Below the pieces are notes generated by a model, which had not been told where the DNA came from, did no database searches, and saw only the letters and a list, made by a program, of their open reading frames with translations. From assembly GCA_050258555.1 (NCBI GenBank), contig JBLMZA010000043.1:13794-77793 (forward strand): a DNA stretch of 64,000 nt, written 5' to 3'. How positions within the stretch are numbered: the stretch's first letter is position 1; the number at the start of each line of letters is the position of its first letter. The position numbers and the translations under genes were made by a program. The DNA comes from CAISDA01 sp050258555 (GTDB lineage Bacteria; Bacteroidota; Ignavibacteria; UBA10030; UBA8401). Of this stretch, positions 16,407 through 25,261 are shown piece by piece.

Positions 16407-17581
16407 AACAGCGCATCAGAGGATACGTCGAGGTCATCCTCCGCGAAGCCCGCTCGCTCATCGGCGACGTCAACATCCGCATGATCGTGCTGGTGGCGCC
16501 GCTGCTGTATCCGCTTCTCTACGGCACGGTCTATTGGCACAAGACCGAGGCCGATGTGCCCATCGTCGTGGTGGACGGGGACCATTCGGCGCTCTCGCGT
16601 CAGTTCATCCGCGATCTCGATGCGCACCAGCTGATCCGCGTGGCGGAGGTCACGGCCGATGCGGGCCAGGCGCAGGACCGGCTCTACCGGATGGATGCGC
16701 AGGGCATCGTCATTATTCCTTCGGGCTTTTCACGATCGCTCCTGAAGGCGGAAGGCGCCGATGTGAAGGTGCTTCTCAACACGACGAAGTTCCTTCCCTC
16801 CAATGACCTCAACAAGGCGATCACCGCCGTCGCCATGAGCCGGGCCGCGGACATGCGCGTGAAGTTTCTGCGCATGGCGGGCTTCAGCAGGAAGCAGGCG
16901 GAGGAGGCGGCGGATCCGGTGCGCGACGATATCCGTCCCATGTTCAACGTGACGGAAACCTACGGAGACTTTCTCATTCCCGGCATCTTCATTCTCATAC
17001 TCCAGCAGACGCTGCTCATCGGACTTTCGGAAAGCGTCGCCAGGGAGCGCGAGGAAGGGACGCTGCCCGAGCTGTTGCGGACTGCAAACGGAAGCGTCAC
17101 GGCCGCCGTGTGGGGCAAGGGGGGGATCTACCTCGCGCTCTATGCGTCGTATGCACTTTTTTATGCCGCGGTGTACTTCCGGCTCTTCTCGCTTCCGATT
17201 GCCGGCAGCGCTTCGGCGCTCGCCGTTGCCACCGTACTCTTTCTGATCTCGGTCGTGTACATCAGCATCTTCGTTTCCTCCTTCTTCACGCGCAAGATCC
17301 TCGCGCTGCAGACGATCACATTCACCACATATCCCATCTTCTTCATTTCCGGCTACAGTTGGCCGGCCGAAGCGCTTCCGCTGCCTCTGCAATGGCTCAC
17401 GCAGCTCTTGCCGAGCACGCAGTATTTCACCGCCGCCGTTCGCATCATGCAGATGGATGCGGGGTGGAAGGAAACGGCGCCGGAACTCCTCCGGCTTGCC
17501 GCGCTTGCCGCCGCAGGCTTCGTGGTCACGCGCATGCGCATGCGAACACTGCTTCGGCGTGCAGACTTGAACGCCGGATAA
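16403..17581 (+). CDS. ABC-2 type permease, second subunit
   Basis: 392 residues. Same architecture as the preceding gene: N-terminal helix (MIVLVAPLLYPLLYGTVYW), a periplasmic domain, and five C-terminal helices starting with DFLIPGIFILILQQTLLIGL; signature region SVAREREEGTLPELLRTANG. Overlaps the previous stop by ATGA. Last gene of the tetR operon; no clear hairpin terminator was seen in the 61 nt before the next gene, so read-through is possible. Confidence 0.92.
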   Translation: MKQRIRGYVEVILREARSLIGDVNIRMIVLVAPLLYPLLYGTVYWHKTEADVPIVVVDGDHSALSRQFIRDLDAHQLIRVAEVTADAGQAQDRLYRMDAQGIVIIPSGFSRSLLKAEGADVKVLLNTTKFLPSNDLNKAITAVAMSRAADMRVKFLRMAGFSRKQAEEAADPVRDDIRPMFNVTETYGDFLIPGIFILILQQTLLIGLSESVAREREEGTLPELLRTANGSVTAAVWGKGGIYLALYASYALFYAAVYFRLFSLPIAGSASALAVATVLFLISVVYISIFVSSFFTRKILALQTITFTTYPIFFISGYSWPAEALPLPLQWLTQLLPSTQYFTAAVRIMQMDAGWKETAPELLRLAALAAAGFVVTRMRMRTLLRRADLNAG

Positions 17582-17642
17582 TTATTTCCTACATTAGGTT
17601 TTCTATCCTGCAGCGCAGAAGCACACGAAGACTATCCAGAAA

Positions 17643-19796
17643 ATGTCACGAAAAATCAAGATCGGCATCGATGTCGGCGGAACGTTCACACACGCCGTTG
17701 CGGTGGATATTGCCCACTTCGGCATTGTCGGGAAGGCGGTTGTTCCCACTTCCCACAGCGCCAAAGAAGGCGTCGCCCGCGGCGTCGTCGAGTCGATGCA
17801 GAAGCTGCTCGAGACCGCACACATCCATCCGGACGAAGTCATTCTCATTGCGCACAGCACCACACAGGCAACGAACGCGCTGCTTGAAGGCGACGTTGCG
17901 CCGGTGGGCATCATCGGCATGGGGACGGGACTGGAAGGCCGGAGGGCGAAAAACGAGACGAACACGAACCGGATTGAGCTTGCGCCGGGCAAGTTCGCGA
18001 AGACCTGTCATCGCTTTCTTGATACGGGCAGACGCTTCGACGATGAGACGATACGCCGGACGATCACGGAACTCATGAATGACGGTGCGCAGGTGATCGT
18101 GGCCAGCGAGGCCTTCGGCGTCGATCATCCCGAATCGGAGCAGCGCGTGGTGAAGGCGGCATCGGCCATGGGCATACTTGCCACGTCCGCTTCCGAGATT
18201 TCGCAGCTCTACGGACTCCGCATCCGCACGCGCACGGCCGTGATCAATGCGAGCATGATGCCGAAGATGCTCGAAACGGCGAACATGACGGAGGATTCGG
18301 TGCGCAAAAGCGGCATCAACGCGCCGCTGATGGTGATGCGCAGCGACGGCGGCATCATGGACATCAATGAAATGCGCCGCCGTCCCATACTCACCATGCT
18401 CTCGGGACCCGCCGCCGGCGTCGCCGCGGCGCTGATGTACATTAAAATTTCGGACGGCATCTTTCTCGAAGTCGGCGGCACCTCGACCGACATCTCGATC
18501 ATCAAGAACGGCAAGCCCATCATCCGCACGGCGGAGATCGGAGGCAACAAGCTCTTCGTGCGCACGCTCGACGTCCGCACGATCGGCGTGGCAGGCGGCT
18601 CGATGCTGCGCCTGCATAAGGGGAAGGTCGTCGATGTGGGACCGCGTTCGGCGCATATTGCGGGATTGAAGTACGCGACATTTTTTGCGCCCGATGAAGT
18701 ACCCCCGGTTGAATCCCTTTCGCTTGCATCCATGACGCCGCGCGAGGGCGACCCCGACGATTACGTTGGCATAGCGGTCAACGGAGGAGCTCCTTCGATC
18801 GCCGTGACGCCGACCGGCGCGGTGAATGTGCTCGGCATCGCGCAGGGCTACAGCAAGGCCAAGTCGGAATTCGTGCACAGGATCTTCGGCTGGCTTGCCT
18901 CGCATATCGGCACGACGCCCGAGAAGCTCGCGACCGAAATTCAGGAAGTCTGCGCCGCCAAGAACAAGGAGGTCATCGATGCGATCATCGACGAGTACAA
19001 GCTCGACAAATCGCTCCTGACGCTCGTCGGCGGCGGAGGAGGCGCCGAGGCGATCGTGCCATACACGGCAAAGGTGATGGGCATGAAGCACACGATTGCC
19101 GAGAATGCCGAAGTGATTTCCGCCATCGGCATCGCCCTGGGCATCATCCGCGATACGATCGAACGCACGATCATCAATCCCACGGAGCAGGATCTTCTGC
19201 TCATCCGGAAGGAAGCGATGGAGCGCATCCAGCGCATGGGCGCGATCCCCGAAACGATCGAAGTGACGATCGATGTCGACCGACAGACGAAGCGCGTGAC
19301 GGCGGTCGCCACCGGCTCGTCCGAGCTTCGCACGCGCGACATCATGTCGAAGCCGAAGACGGACGACGAGCTGAAGGCGATCTCCGCCGCCTCGATCGGA
19401 TCGAATCATGTCGAGCTCAAAGGCCGCGCAGGCGTGCTCCGCGTGTTTCAGGGACGCCGTGAGGAGACGCGTCTTTTCGGACTGTCGAAGAAGACGACGC
19501 ACCCGCTTCGCGTGATCGACGAGGACGGCATCGTCCGGCTGCAGCTTGCGCACGGCGAGGTGAGAGCGACGACCGTCGGCCTGGTGACCGGAACGCTCCG
19601 GGCCCTGCTCGACGAGTTCACGTCGTACGGCGATGCGGGCGGACTCCTGCCCGATGTGTTCATCATCGCCTCCGGCCGCGTCATCGATCTGACGGGGCTG
19701 GTCATGAAAGATCAGATCCTCTCGATGGCGCAGGCCGAGACGGAAAAGATTTCCAACGACGAGCCATGCATCATCATCGGATCGAAGAAGAAGTAG
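17643..19796 (+). CDS. Hydantoinase A / oxoprolinase-like ATPase-fold protein
   Basis: 717 residues. N-terminal HyuA-type domain (about 1-190) with the ASKHA phosphate loop IGIDVGGTFTHAVAVD and AHSTTQATNALLEGD; a second actin-like domain (about 200-530) with SGPAAGVAAALMYI and EVGGTSTDISIIKNG. HyuA/OplA proteins hydrolyse cyclic amides using ATP, normally with a HyuB partner or domain. Here the C-terminal about 190 residues are a different region, with no recognisable HyuB, and no hyuB gene is adjacent. The substrate cannot be called. It appears to be a single-gene unit. Confidence 0.8.
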   Translation: MSRKIKIGIDVGGTFTHAVAVDIAHFGIVGKAVVPTSHSAKEGVARGVVESMQKLLETAHIHPDEVILIAHSTTQATNALLEGDVAPVGIIGMGTGLEGRRAKNETNTNRIELAPGKFAKTCHRFLDTGRRFDDETIRRTITELMNDGAQVIVASEAFGVDHPESEQRVVKAASAMGILATSASEISQLYGLRIRTRTAVINASMMPKMLETANMTEDSVRKSGINAPLMVMRSDGGIMDINEMRRRPILTMLSGPAAGVAAALMYIKISDGIFLEVGGTSTDISIIKNGKPIIRTAEIGGNKLFVRTLDVRTIGVAGGSMLRLHKGKVVDVGPRSAHIAGLKYATFFAPDEVPPVESLSLASMTPREGDPDDYVGIAVNGGAPSIAVTPTGAVNVLGIAQGYSKAKSEFVHRIFGWLASHIGTTPEKLATEIQEVCAAKNKEVIDAIIDEYKLDKSLLTLVGGGGGAEAIVPYTAKVMGMKHTIAENAEVISAIGIALGIIRDTIERTIINPTEQDLLLIRKEAMERIQRMGAIPETIEVTIDVDRQTKRVTAVATGSSELRTRDIMSKPKTDDELKAISAASIGSNHVELKGRAGVLRVFQGRREETRLFGLSKKTTHPLRVIDEDGIVRLQLAHGEVRATTVGLVTGTLRALLDEFTSYGDAGGLLPDVFIIASGRVIDLTGLVMKDQILSMAQAETEKISNDEPCIIIGSKKK

Positions 19797-19868
19797 GCGC
19801 TGTTCACGCGCGGCTCAGCACTCGTGTCCGCGCGCATTTCATCACACACACAGGTCAATGTGGATCAT

Positions 19869-21773
19869 ATGAGAAAACTGCTTTCACTGCTGTTGTTCGG
19901 ATTCATGCTGTATAACGGAACGGCATCGGCCGCCGAAGAGCTGCGCGGCGCATGGCTGTCGAGAAATGAAGTGGTGACGCGCGCGAAGATCGCGGAAGTG
20001 ATGGATTCGCTTGCCAACAACAATTTCAACGTTGCCTATGTCAACTGCTGGAGCCGCGGTTATACGCTGTTTCCCAGCGAAACGATGAAGAAGCATACGG
20101 GCGTGGAGATCGATCCCGCATATGTCGGACGCGACGTGCTGGCCGAAGCGATTGCCGAAGGCCATCGCCGCGGCATCGAGGTGGAAGCATGGTTCGAATA
20201 CGGATTCGTGGGCGGCTATACCGGCTATTATCCCGGTTCGGGCGGCCGCGGGAAGATCTTCGATGCGCATCCCGACTGGGTGGCAAAGAAAGTGGACGGC
20301 ACCGAGAAAGACAACTCAAACTTTTATTGGATGGTTGCGACGCGACCCGATGTGCGGCAGTTCATGGTCGATCTGCATGTGGAGGTGGCAAGGAAGTACG
20401 ACATCGACGGCATCGAGCTCGACCGCATCCGCTACGCGGGCAATGTCTACGGATACGATGCCTATACCGACAGCGTGTATATGGCGCGCTACGGCGTGCA
20501 TCCTCCGACCGACGTGGCCGATGCGCAGTGGATGCGGTTCCGCGCCGACATCCTGAACGGCTTCATGCGCACGGTCTACGACTCGATCAAAGCCGTCAAT
20601 CCGAATGTGTTCGTGACGAATGCGCCGGGATTTTATTCCTCATCGTCCTATCAGTCGTACAACGACAACCTGCAGGACTGGTGGCAGTGGCTCGCCGCCG
20701 GTTCGGTCGATCACGTGCAGGTGCAGATGTATGTCGGCTCGAACAGCTCGCTCAAGAGCTATCTGAATTATCTGTTCGCCAATGTGCCGCAGAAGGAGAA
20801 AATGATTCCGGCTATCGCCACCTCGCCCAACGGCAACGCCATTGCCGAGAGCGAACTCATGAACATGGTCACGACTACGCGTTCGCTCGGACTGAAGGGC
20901 AACGCCTGGTGGTACTACGGCGACATGGCGCCCTATTGGAATTTCTACCGCACGCAGGCGTATCCGACGCCCGCCGCAGTGCCGGGACGCTCATACACAT
21001 GGCGCACGCCGGCTGTGATCGTCAATGAGACGGACAGCGCGCTCGTCACATACACCGGCAAGTGGCTCACGGCTCCGGCATCGGTGCCCGGCTATAAAGG
21101 CACATCGCTCTATGCCGATTCGATCGGCGTGAATGCGATCGAGTACCGTGCGGCCGTTCCGGCAGGCGGATGGTATGAAGTCTATGCCTACCAGGCAACG
21201 CAGGCATTCCGGACGATGCAGGCGCCGTTCGATCTGTATGATTCGAGCGGTGCAGCACGGCGCGTGCTCATCGATCAGACCAACGACAAGCTCAAAGGCT
21301 GGTATAAGCTCGGCGATGTGTATCTGAAGAGCGGCGTGCGGAAAGTCGTGCGTCTTTCAAACGACAATATCGGCGGCGGCCGCAACGGCTATGTGTCGGC
21401 CGATGCGGTGATGCTGGTGCTCAATCGCCGGCTGAGTCCCGGCGCACGGCTGACGGAGGTGCCGCACGGAAATTTTACCGATCCCCAGCCAGGTAAGTTC
21501 TGGCTGGGGCAGAATTTCCCGAATCCGTTCAATCCGTCCACAACGGTGTCCTTCGCCTTGAAAAGCGCCGCCGCGGTGCGTCTGTCGGTCTTCGATGTGC
21601 TGGGACGCGAATGCGCGGTGCTCATCGACGGCATGCGTCCGGCAGGGATGCAGACGGTCGAATGGAATGCCGGCGCGATGCCGAGCGGCGTCTACTTCTG
21701 CCGCCTGCAAGTGTCGGCGCCGGGGGCAGGTGCGGCGTTTGCGGAAACGAAGAAGTTGCTTTTGCAGAAATAA
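19869..21773 (+). CDS. Secreted GHL10-family glycoside hydrolase-like protein with T9SS signal
   Basis: 634 residues. Signal peptide (LLSLLLFGFMLYNGTASA), then a GHL10 barrel (about 20-375) with EELRGAWLSRNEV, GIEVEAWFEYG and the likely catalytic region DIDGIELDRIRYAGN; the family includes DigH, which acts on denuded peptidoglycan glycans. Next comes a golvesin/xanthan-lyase-like beta domain (about 390-530: VIVNETDSALVTYTGKW to VSADAVMLVL). The last about 85 residues are a type IX secretion module (QNFPNPFNPSTTVSF ... ETKKLLLQK). ATG 19869 directly precedes the signal peptide. Probably outside the cell or on its surface. Confidence 0.88.
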   Translation: MRKLLSLLLFGFMLYNGTASAAEELRGAWLSRNEVVTRAKIAEVMDSLANNNFNVAYVNCWSRGYTLFPSETMKKHTGVEIDPAYVGRDVLAEAIAEGHRRGIEVEAWFEYGFVGGYTGYYPGSGGRGKIFDAHPDWVAKKVDGTEKDNSNFYWMVATRPDVRQFMVDLHVEVARKYDIDGIELDRIRYAGNVYGYDAYTDSVYMARYGVHPPTDVADAQWMRFRADILNGFMRTVYDSIKAVNPNVFVTNAPGFYSSSSYQSYNDNLQDWWQWLAAGSVDHVQVQMYVGSNSSLKSYLNYLFANVPQKEKMIPAIATSPNGNAIAESELMNMVTTTRSLGLKGNAWWYYGDMAPYWNFYRTQAYPTPAAVPGRSYTWRTPAVIVNETDSALVTYTGKWLTAPASVPGYKGTSLYADSIGVNAIEYRAAVPAGGWYEVYAYQATQAFRTMQAPFDLYDSSGAARRVLIDQTNDKLKGWYKLGDVYLKSGVRKVVRLSNDNIGGGRNGYVSADAVMLVLNRRLSPGARLTEVPHGNFTDPQPGKFWLGQNFPNPFNPSTTVSFALKSAAAVRLSVFDVLGRECAVLIDGMRPAGMQTVEWNAGAMPSGVYFCRLQVSAPGAGAAFAETKKLLLQK

Positions 21774-21888
21774 ATCTCATACTTTGAAGCGGGGGCAGGC
21801 GGATGCGGTTTTTTCATGGAACACCGCGGGCGGGATGCGGTGTTGGATGGGAGAATGCTGCTCATTCACCAACCATCATGGAGGAACC

Positions 21889-22647
21889 ATGAAGATCCTA
21901 CGTACATACTGGATTATCCTGCTTGTGATGCCGGCCGTCGCATTCGGATACAAGAACGGCATCAGCGGCCGCACGCTGAAGTCATCGACCAACGGCTGCA
22001 GCTGCCACAATTCCTCGGCCGCATCGAGCGTGCTTGTGGCCATTACCGGCCCGTCGTCGCTGATTCCCGGCAGAGTCGGCACATACACCGTGACGGTCAA
22101 CGATGTTCCCGGCAATTCGGGAGGCATCGATATTGCCGCCTCATCGGGCACGCTGGCGCCGGCGTCGACAAACCTGAAGCTGCTCAATGGCGAGCTGACG
22201 CAGACGACATCGACCGCGGTGCCCTCGACGTACAGTTTCACATACACGGCGCCCGCTTCGGCCGGTACGGCGACGCTCTATGCCACGGCGAAGGGAACCG
22301 CCTTTGCGTCATGGAACCATGCGCCGAATTTCACGGTCACGGTGACGAACGCCTCGGCTGTGACACAGGAGGGACAGACGCCTGCCGTCTTCGCTCTCGA
22401 ACAGAATTTCCCGAACCCGTTCAACCCGTCGACGCAGATCCGCTTCTCGATTCCCCAGGCGCAGCACGCGACGCTGGCGATCTACGACATGCAGGGCCGG
22501 GAAGTCGCCGTGCTCGTGAATGCGCGGTTGGAGGCCGGCACCTATTCCACGCAGTGGAACGCGGAGAAGATGCCGACAGGCGTTTATCTGTACAGGCTCA
22601 AGGCGGGAACGTTGAGCGAAACGAAAAAGCTGCTGATACAAAAATAA
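21889..22647 (+). CDS. T9SS-exported protein with N-terminal CxCH motif
   Basis: 252 residues. Signal peptide (WIILLVMPAVAFG), followed at once by STNGCSCHNSSAAS, a CxCH motif reminiscent of heme attachment but one residue short of CxxCH. A beta-sandwich domain resembling choice-of-anchor/Reeler-like modules (about 45-165, ITGPSSLIPGRVGTYTVTV) comes next, then a type IX sorting module (QNFPNPFNPSTQIRFS ... ETKKLLIQK). GGAGGAACC before the ATG is a strong Shine-Dalgarno sequence. Function unknown; may be a small surface redox or metal-binding protein, though the motif could equally be structural. Confidence 0.78.
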   Translation: MKILRTYWIILLVMPAVAFGYKNGISGRTLKSSTNGCSCHNSSAASSVLVAITGPSSLIPGRVGTYTVTVNDVPGNSGGIDIAASSGTLAPASTNLKLLNGELTQTTSTAVPSTYSFTYTAPASAGTATLYATAKGTAFASWNHAPNFTVTVTNASAVTQEGQTPAVFALEQNFPNPFNPSTQIRFSIPQAQHATLAIYDMQGREVAVLVNARLEAGTYSTQWNAEKMPTGVYLYRLKAGTLSETKKLLIQK

Positions 22648-22673
22648 TTTCTTAACCGATCAACTGCAGCATG

Positions 22674-22714
22674 CCGCCCATTCATTGATCATTGCTTCAC
22701 CAGTGAATGGGCGG
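22674..22714 (+). repeat. Hairpin between two T9SS genes
   Basis: CCGCCCATTCA (22674-22684) pairs perfectly with TGAATGGGCGG (22704-22714) across a 19-nt loop. No T run follows, so it is more likely an mRNA-stability or regulatory structure than an intrinsic terminator. Confidence 0.6.
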
Positions 22715-22739
22715 ATCTGCATCAATCCAAACGCACACC

Positions 22740-24410
22740 ATGCTCAAACGACTGCTTCTACTGCTCGTCATCGCCTGCACGCTGTCTCACGCACAATCCA
22801 TCACATGGACGGAGATCACGACGCGCTATGCTCTTCCATCCGGAATAAAGGTATTCAAGGGGGAGCGGACCGCGCCCGCGCTTGCGGCGTACTACATCGA
22901 TGTCGACCTGAATAATCCGAAGCTCATGCTGCTTCCGTACCTCTCGACGGCGTCGGGCGGAAAGGAGACGATCGTGCCGTTCGTCGCGCGCACGGGCGCC
23001 ATCGCCGGAGTGAACGGGGGATTCTTCGGAGGCTCCGCCTCGTATTCGACCGTCATCGTGCCCGAAGGCGTGCTTGCGCAGAATGTGCCGTCGGTCACCA
23101 GGACCGGGGGAGTGTTTCCGATGATGCGAAGCATGTACTCGATCGATAAAAACAAAAAGCAGTCCGTCAACTGGATCTATCATTTCGGAAGCGCCGCAGG
23201 CGATGTCTATTCGTTCGCGCAGCCCATGCCGTACGTGAACAACGACCCGACGCCGCGCCCCGCGCCGGTCAAGACGCAGGGCACGCCGATGAACGGGATC
23301 CTGGCCGGCATCGGCGGCGGACCGACGCTTGTCAAGGCAGGGCAGCCGCGCGTCACATTCAACGAGGAAGTGCTCTGGGGATCGGGCGTGGCGACGGATA
23401 TCAACTCGCCGGCGGATCCGCGCACAGCCGTCGGATCGACGGCGGCCAATCATGCGATACTGCTTGCGGCCGACGGACGCGGCGCGAGCCTGGGACTTAC
23501 GCTTGCCGAGCTGGCGCAGGTGATGATCGATCTCGGATGCACGGAGGCGATGAATCTGGACGGAGGCGGATCGACGCAGATGGCCGTTGGCGGAACGCTG
23601 GTCAATACGCCGAGCGAAAGCCGCGCCGTGCCGACCATGCTGGCGGTGGTGTATGCCGATTCGCTGCATCTGCCGAAGACGCCGCTGTTTGAAAAGACGT
23701 ATGATACGAATGCGCCCGAATGCAGCCTCGTCGGTCCCGGCTGGTTCCAGTCGGCCAATCCCGGATATTTCGGCGCCGAAAAAGCGCAGCTCAATGCGAC
23801 CGGCACCGGCGGCAGCTATGCGAAATTTTCGCTTTCGCTTCCGCGTGCGGGCGTGTATGAAGTCTACGGCTGGTGGGTGAATTCCTCGAACCGCTCGACC
23901 GAAACGCCCTTCATCGTCACACATCGGAACGGCACCGATACCGTGCGCGCCGACCAGACGCAGAAAGGCTCCGCATGGAATCTGATCGGCACCTATACGT
24001 TCCGGGGCGACACGACCGATGCCGTCGTCATTTCGAACGCCGTCAAGAATCCGAATTCAAACCTGTATATCGTCGCAGACGGGCTGCGCGTCGTTTCGTA
24101 CGATCCGGCGGTGACCGCTGTCGAACGGAGCGCCACGATGGAGCCGTCAGCCTATGCGCTTTCGCAGAATTATCCGAATCCGTTCAATCCCTCCACCGAG
24201 TTCCGATACACGGTCGCGGCATCGGGCAGGACGACGCTGAAAATCTACGACATGCTCGGCCGGATTGCCGCCGTGCTCGTCGATGCAACGCTGGCGCCCG
24301 GCACATACACCGCCGGCTGGAATGCCTCACAGATGCCGAGCGGAGTCTATCTGCTCCGCATGACATCGGGCTCGTTCACGGAAACAAAGAAGCTCATCGT
24401 ACAGAAATAA
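22740..24410 (+). CDS. Secreted phosphodiester glycosidase (NAGPA domain) with T9SS signal
   Basis: 556 residues. Signal peptide (KRLLLLLVIACTLSHA), then a NAGPA/exopolysaccharide phosphodiester-glycosidase domain (about 40-305) with AGVNGGFFGG, ILAGIGGGPTLV and the signature EAMNLDGGGSTQMAVGG. A golvesin-like beta domain follows (about 320-465), then the type IX sorting module (QNYPNPFNPSTEFRYT ... ETKKLIVQK). The domain order mirrors the hydrolase at 19869-21773. Predicted to cleave sugar-1-phosphodiester bonds in surface glycans. hpnC begins 2 nt after the stop. Confidence 0.88.
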   Translation: MLKRLLLLLVIACTLSHAQSITWTEITTRYALPSGIKVFKGERTAPALAAYYIDVDLNNPKLMLLPYLSTASGGKETIVPFVARTGAIAGVNGGFFGGSASYSTVIVPEGVLAQNVPSVTRTGGVFPMMRSMYSIDKNKKQSVNWIYHFGSAAGDVYSFAQPMPYVNNDPTPRPAPVKTQGTPMNGILAGIGGGPTLVKAGQPRVTFNEEVLWGSGVATDINSPADPRTAVGSTAANHAILLAADGRGASLGLTLAELAQVMIDLGCTEAMNLDGGGSTQMAVGGTLVNTPSESRAVPTMLAVVYADSLHLPKTPLFEKTYDTNAPECSLVGPGWFQSANPGYFGAEKAQLNATGTGGSYAKFSLSLPRAGVYEVYGWWVNSSNRSTETPFIVTHRNGTDTVRADQTQKGSAWNLIGTYTFRGDTTDAVVISNAVKNPNSNLYIVADGLRVVSYDPAVTAVERSATMEPSAYALSQNYPNPFNPSTEFRYTVAASGRTTLKIYDMLGRIAAVLVDATLAPGTYTAGWNASQMPSGVYLLRMTSGSFTETKKLIVQK

Positions 24411-24412
24411 TC

Positions 24413-25261
24413 ATGACGACAGCATCGGATGCCGAGGCCTCGCTTGAAACGCTCGCGCTGCGGCATTATGAAAATTTTCCCGTCGCCTCGCGCTTCCTTC
24501 CGAAGAAGTACCGGAGGCCGATCCATCTGATCTATGCCTATGCGCGCACGGGAGACGACATCGCCGACGAATGGACCGATGCGCCCGACGTGCGCCTGCG
24601 CGCGCTCGATGACTGGTCGTCGTGCCTGCATGCGGCCGTTGAGCGGGGGGAAGGGACGCCGTTTTTCCTCGAGCTTGCATCGGTCATCGGCACATACGGT
24701 CTCGAGCTGAAGCTGTTCGACGACCTGATCGAGGCGTTCAGGATGGATGTGCGCCATCATGGCTTCGCCGCCTACGAGGAGCTGCTGGAATACTGCCGTC
24801 ATTCTGCCAATCCGGTCGGTCGGCTCATGCTGCAGATCTTCGGCAGCGCGTCGCAGGAGCGCTGCGCGCTGTCGGATGCGTTCTGCACGGCGCTTCAGCT
24901 TGCAAATTTCTGGCAGGATTTGTTTATTGATATCAGGCGGGAGCGATGGTATATTCCTGAGGAAGACCTTGTCCGCTTTGGCGTTACGCGAAGCGAACTG
25001 CACCGGCATTCGGCAGGAGAACGCATGCGCCCGCTCATGCGCTTCGAAGTCGAGCGGACACGCGCGCTGTTCCAGACGGCCCGCCGCCTGCCGGCGCTCG
25101 TCAATCCGGCGCTGCGCTTCGAGCTGAAGCTGATCTGGCATGGAGGCATGCGGATTCTGGAGAAAATCGAACGCGGCGGATTCGACACGCTCTCGCAGCG
25201 CCCCGCGCTGACCGCGGCCGACAAGCTGGCCGTGCTCTTTCGCGCATGCGTCGATGGATAA
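24413..25261 (+). CDS. hpnC: Squalene synthase HpnC
   Basis: 282 residues. Hydroxysqualene synthase of the HpnCDE route, which converts presqualene diphosphate to hydroxysqualene. Trans-isoprenyl-diphosphate synthase fold with the first Asp-rich motif DDIADE (48-53) and the second in FWQDLFIDIRRERWYIP. Assigned HpnC rather than HpnD because it comes first in the HpnC-D-E order and has the N-terminal HYENFPVASRFLPKKYR segment. Starts 2 nt after the preceding glycosidase gene and shares TAATG with hpnD. Confidence 0.92.
   Translation: MTTASDAEASLETLALRHYENFPVASRFLPKKYRRPIHLIYAYARTGDDIADEWTDAPDVRLRALDDWSSCLHAAVERGEGTPFFLELASVIGTYGLELKLFDDLIEAFRMDVRHHGFAAYEELLEYCRHSANPVGRLMLQIFGSASQERCALSDAFCTALQLANFWQDLFIDIRRERWYIPEEDLVRFGVTRSELHRHSAGERMRPLMRFEVERTRALFQTARRLPALVNPALRFELKLIWHGGMRILEKIERGGFDTLSQRPALTAADKLAVLFRACVDG

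Noticed and set aside
17646..19553. 635-residue minus-strand frame opposite the HyuA-like gene
   Set aside because: Shadow frame with low-complexity Arg/His/Asp content; the plus-strand ASKHA motifs are clear.
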